DNA of 8,644 nt. Origin: Clostridia bacterium. GTDB lineage: Bacteria; Bacillota; Clostridia; RGIG6154. The stretch spans positions 1 to 8,644 of the forward strand of contig JAFWXG010000202.1 in the NCBI GenBank assembly GCA_017523005.1, read 5' to 3'. Both the position numbers and the translations under genes were made by a program. Under the pieces are notes generated by a model that did not search any database, was not told the DNA's origin, and was given only the letters and a program-made list of their open reading frames with translations. Shown piece after piece: positions 7,017-8,644 of the stretch. Numbering within the stretch: the first letter of the stretch is position 1; every line of letters starts with the position of its first letter.

Positions 7017-7024
7017 GATTTTTC
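7007..7024. promoter_or_regulatory. Inverted repeat over the hom -35 box (candidate operator)
   Basis: GAAAAATC (7007-7014) and GATTTTTC (7017-7024) are perfect 8-bp arms around AA. The palindrome covers the whole -35 box of the hom promoter, a position where a bound repressor would block RNA polymerase. Most of it is A/T, so chance is a real alternative and no known regulator's box is recognised. Confidence 0.35.
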
Positions 7025-7034
7025 TTAAAAAAAG

Positions 7035-7049
7035 TCAATATTTTATTGA
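7035..7049. promoter_or_regulatory. Inverted repeat over the murC -35 box (candidate operator)
   Basis: TCAATA (7035-7040) and TATTGA (7044-7049) are 6-bp arms around TTT, overlapping the murC -35 (7046-7051). The sequence differs from the repeat at the hom -35. Short and AT-rich, so weak evidence. Confidence 0.25.
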
Positions 7050-7074
7050 AAATTTTTGGAATTTTTGGTATAGT
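7046..7074 (+). promoter_or_regulatory. Sigma-A-type promoter of murC
   Basis: -35 TTGAAA (7046-7051), a 17-bp spacer and -10 TATAGT (7069-7074), preceded by TGG, which makes an extended -10. The predicted start is near 7081, about 30 nt before the murC ATG. It is back-to-back with the hom promoter, with 29 bp between the two -35 boxes. The spacer is nearly all made of two tandem copies of AATTTTTGG. Confidence 0.75.
7051..7068. repeat. Tandem 9-bp repeat in the murC promoter spacer
   Basis: AATTTTTGG occurs twice head-to-tail (7051-7059 and 7060-7068) with no mismatch, filling the space between the -35 and -10 boxes of the murC promoter. The second copy's GG completes the extended -10 TGG. 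Confidence 0.6.
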
Positions 7075-7110
7075 AATAGTATATAGGAATAATGAACGGA
7101 GAAAATTGCT

Positions 7111-8484
7111 ATGAATGAGTCATTTTTGTATGAAAATAAAAGACATATTCACTTTATAGGCATTGGCGGTGTGAGTATGTCATCACTTGCAAAGGTTATG
7201 CACTCAAGGGGCATTTTGGTAAGCGGTTCTGACGCAAACAAAACCAAAACCACCGCTGAACTTGAAAATCTCGGCATAAAAATTACTTATGAGCATCTCC
7301 CCGAAAATGTAGAGGGTGCGGATTTGGTGGTGTATACTGCCGCAATCAAGAATGATAACCCCGAATTTAAAGGGGCGTTAGACAAAAACATTGAAATGGC
7401 AGAAAGAAGTGTATTTTTAGGCGAGCTTATGAAAGCTTACAAATACCCTTGCTGTATCGCAGGTACGCATGGCAAAACGACCACTACCTCAATGGCTGGT
7501 ATTGTTATGACAGATGCAGATACCGACCCGACAGTTATGGTAGGCGGAGAAGTTAAGGAGTTAAACGGCAATTTAAGAATAGGACAAAGTGATTTCTTTA
7601 TTACCGAGTCTTGCGAATATGTTGAAAGCTTTTTGAAATTTTATCCGCATACTGCCATAATTTTAAATGTCGACGAAGACCATTTAGACTATTTCACAGG
7701 TATAGACCATATTATTGCATCATTCCAAAAATTTGCAGAATTAGTACCCGAAAACGGCTTGGTTATTGTGAATGGGACAGATGAAAACGCACTTAAAGCT
7801 GTAAAAAACAGCAAGGCCCCCGTTTTGACATTTGGCTTTGACAATTCGTGTAACTTTTACGCTACTGACATCTCTTATACAGATTTAGGTTGTGCAACAT
7901 ATACACTAAACGAGGGAGATAAAGTTTTAGGAGAAATTTCTTTATCTGTACCAGGGGAACATAATGTATTAAACAGTATGGCAGTTGCGATTTACGCTTA
8001 CAAATCAGATGTCCCGTTTGAAAAAATTGCGTCAAGTTTAAAAAGATTTGGCGGTACAGTAAGAAGATTTGAGCAGAAAGGCACATATAACGGAGCTCTG
8101 CTGATTGACGATTATGCCCATCATCCAACCGAAATAAAAGCGACAATGCAGTCGGCATCAAACTTTAAGGACAGAAAAATTACCGCAGTGTTCCAGTCGC
8201 ACACCTACACAAGAACAAAAGCATTGTTAAAGGAATTTTCCGAAAGCTTTGATTTGGCAGACGAAATTATTGTAACAGACATCTTTGCGGCACGCGAAAA
8301 GGATTTGGGAAAGGTTCATCCAAACGATTTAGTGGATTTAATTAAAAAACGGGGAAAAGACGCAAAATATATTTCAAAATTCGAAGATATTGCAGATTAT
8401 TTAAAAGAAATTGCCTCCCCCGACCGCCTGTTTATCACAATCGGCGCAGGAGATGTATTTAAAGTGTTAGATATGTTAAAATAA
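7111..8484 (+). CDS. murC: UDP-N-acetylmuramate--L-alanine ligase
   Basis: Cytoplasmic ATP-dependent ligase adding L-Ala to UDP-MurNAc, the first amino-acid step of the peptidoglycan stem peptide. The 457 residues match the family. The N-terminal UDP-binding Rossmann domain starts HFIGIGGVSMSSLA (14-27). The ATP loop is AGTHGKTTTTSM (117-128). ESCEYVESFLKFYP (166-179) replaces the proteobacterial EADESD-type stretch, a variant I associate with clostridial MurC. LNVDEDHLDYF (185-195), PGEHNVLNSM (281-290), GGTVRRFEQKG (314-324), DDYAHHPTEI (333-342), FQSHTYTRTK (361-370) and the terminal GAGDVF (445-450) complete the central and C-terminal ligase domains. The ATG at 7111 has GGAG (7098-7101) 9 nt upstream. 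It is transcribed alone in this window, divergently from hom, and ends before a strong terminator. The HTYTRT and RRFEQKG signatures favour MurC over Mpl. Confidence 0.97.
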   Translation: MNESFLYENKRHIHFIGIGGVSMSSLAKVMHSRGILVSGSDANKTKTTAELENLGIKITYEHLPENVEGADLVVYTAAIKNDNPEFKGALDKNIEMAERSVFLGELMKAYKYPCCIAGTHGKTTTTSMAGIVMTDADTDPTVMVGGEVKELNGNLRIGQSDFFITESCEYVESFLKFYPHTAIILNVDEDHLDYFTGIDHIIASFQKFAELVPENGLVIVNGTDENALKAVKNSKAPVLTFGFDNSCNFYATDISYTDLGCATYTLNEGDKVLGEISLSVPGEHNVLNSMAVAIYAYKSDVPFEKIASSLKRFGGTVRRFEQKGTYNGALLIDDYAHHPTEIKATMQSASNFKDRKITAVFQSHTYTRTKALLKEFSESFDLADEIIVTDIFAAREKDLGKVHPNDLVDLIKKRGKDAKYISKFEDIADYLKEIASPDRLFITIGAGDVFKVLDMLK

Positions 8485-8513
8485 CAAAAAGGGATGTAAA
8501 AAAAGTCCGGACC

Positions 8514-8626
8514 GCAAAAGCACCGAAATAAATCAATTATAGTTTGCTAAAAAACTTCAAATTGAAACTAAATGTAGAAAAATCGCAAGATAATTGCGAT
8601 TTTTCTTTTTATATATGTGCTTTTGC
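8514..8626. repeat. 10-bp inverted repeat flanking the murC terminator region
   Basis: GCAAAAGCAC (8514-8523) is the exact reverse complement of GTGCTTTTGC (8617-8626). Between them lie 93 bp holding a weak nested hairpin (TCAATT 8533-8538 with AATTGA 8560-8565, and AGTTT 8541-8545 with AAACT 8552-8556) and the murC terminator. An 8-bp palindrome GTCCGGAC (8505-8512) sits just outside. No coding capacity is seen. It could be a small intergenic repeat element or the closing stem of a structured 3' region. Confidence 0.45.
8577..8610 (+). terminator. Intrinsic terminator after murC
   Basis: GAAAAATCGCAA (8577-8588) pairs perfectly with TTGCGATTTTTC (8594-8605) around the loop GATAA, followed by TTTTT (8606-8610). 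It lies 92 bp after the murC stop. The A-rich left arm means it could also work in the leftward direction for a converging gene. Confidence 0.88.
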
Positions 8627-8644
8627 TACGAACAAACTTCGCCC

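Noticed and set aside
7033..7038. Second leftward -35 candidate TTGACT
   Set aside because: No acceptable -10 lies 16-18 bp downstream; the TTGATT/TATAAT pair with a 17-bp spacer is clearly better.
7862..8161. A 99-codon minus-strand open frame inside murC
   Set aside because: It is antisense to the conserved C-terminal part of MurC and resembles no protein family I recognise.

Overview
This is an AT-rich chromosomal window, most likely from a Clostridia-type Firmicute. The low GC, strong AAGGAGG-type ribosome binding sites, sigma-A-like promoters, the UPF0237/UPF0210 gene pair and a clostridial-looking MurC all point that way; the genus cannot be named from this sequence. It holds two divergent transcription units and no sign of phage, IS, CRISPR or RNA genes.

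Leftward unit (minus strand, read from about 6981 down past position 1): hom (homoserine dehydrogenase), lysC (aspartate kinase), an 828-residue membrane protein with the full architecture of a P2-type cation ATPase but none of its catalytic motifs, rlmB (23S rRNA 2'-O-methyltransferase), a UPF0237 ACT-domain protein, and a UPF0210/DUF711 'PFL family' protein cut by the left edge. Gaps are short (70 bp or less). The ATPase-like gene overlaps rlmB by 11 bp, and two Shine-Dalgarno sequences overlap the preceding stop codons, so this reads as one operon. hom and lysC supply the first and third steps of the aspartate-family amino-acid pathway. lysC also carries a strong in-frame internal SD plus GTG that would yield a separate two-ACT-domain regulatory subunit, as known for Bacillus aspartokinase II.

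Rightward unit: murC (UDP-N-acetylmuramate--L-alanine ligase, peptidoglycan precursor synthesis), with its own promoter and a strong intrinsic terminator. The 182-bp divergent region between hom and murC holds two back-to-back promoters, each with 17-bp spacing and each with an inverted repeat over its -35 box.

The most unusual item is the ATPase-like protein at 1928-4414. Aligned by eye to SERCA/PacL-type pumps, it keeps the N-terminal cation-ATPase segment, the A, P and N domain framework and about ten membrane helices. It has lost the phosphorylated Asp (DKTGT), TGES, the KGAP lysine, TGD, the first Asp of GDGVND, and the M4 and M6 ion ligands. The frame is intact and translationally coupled to its neighbour, so it looks like a maintained pseudoenzyme with a non-transport role rather than a decaying gene.

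The 160 bp after murC hold the terminator, a weak AU-rich hairpin and a perfect 10-bp inverted repeat flanking both; they may be the edge of a dispersed intergenic element.
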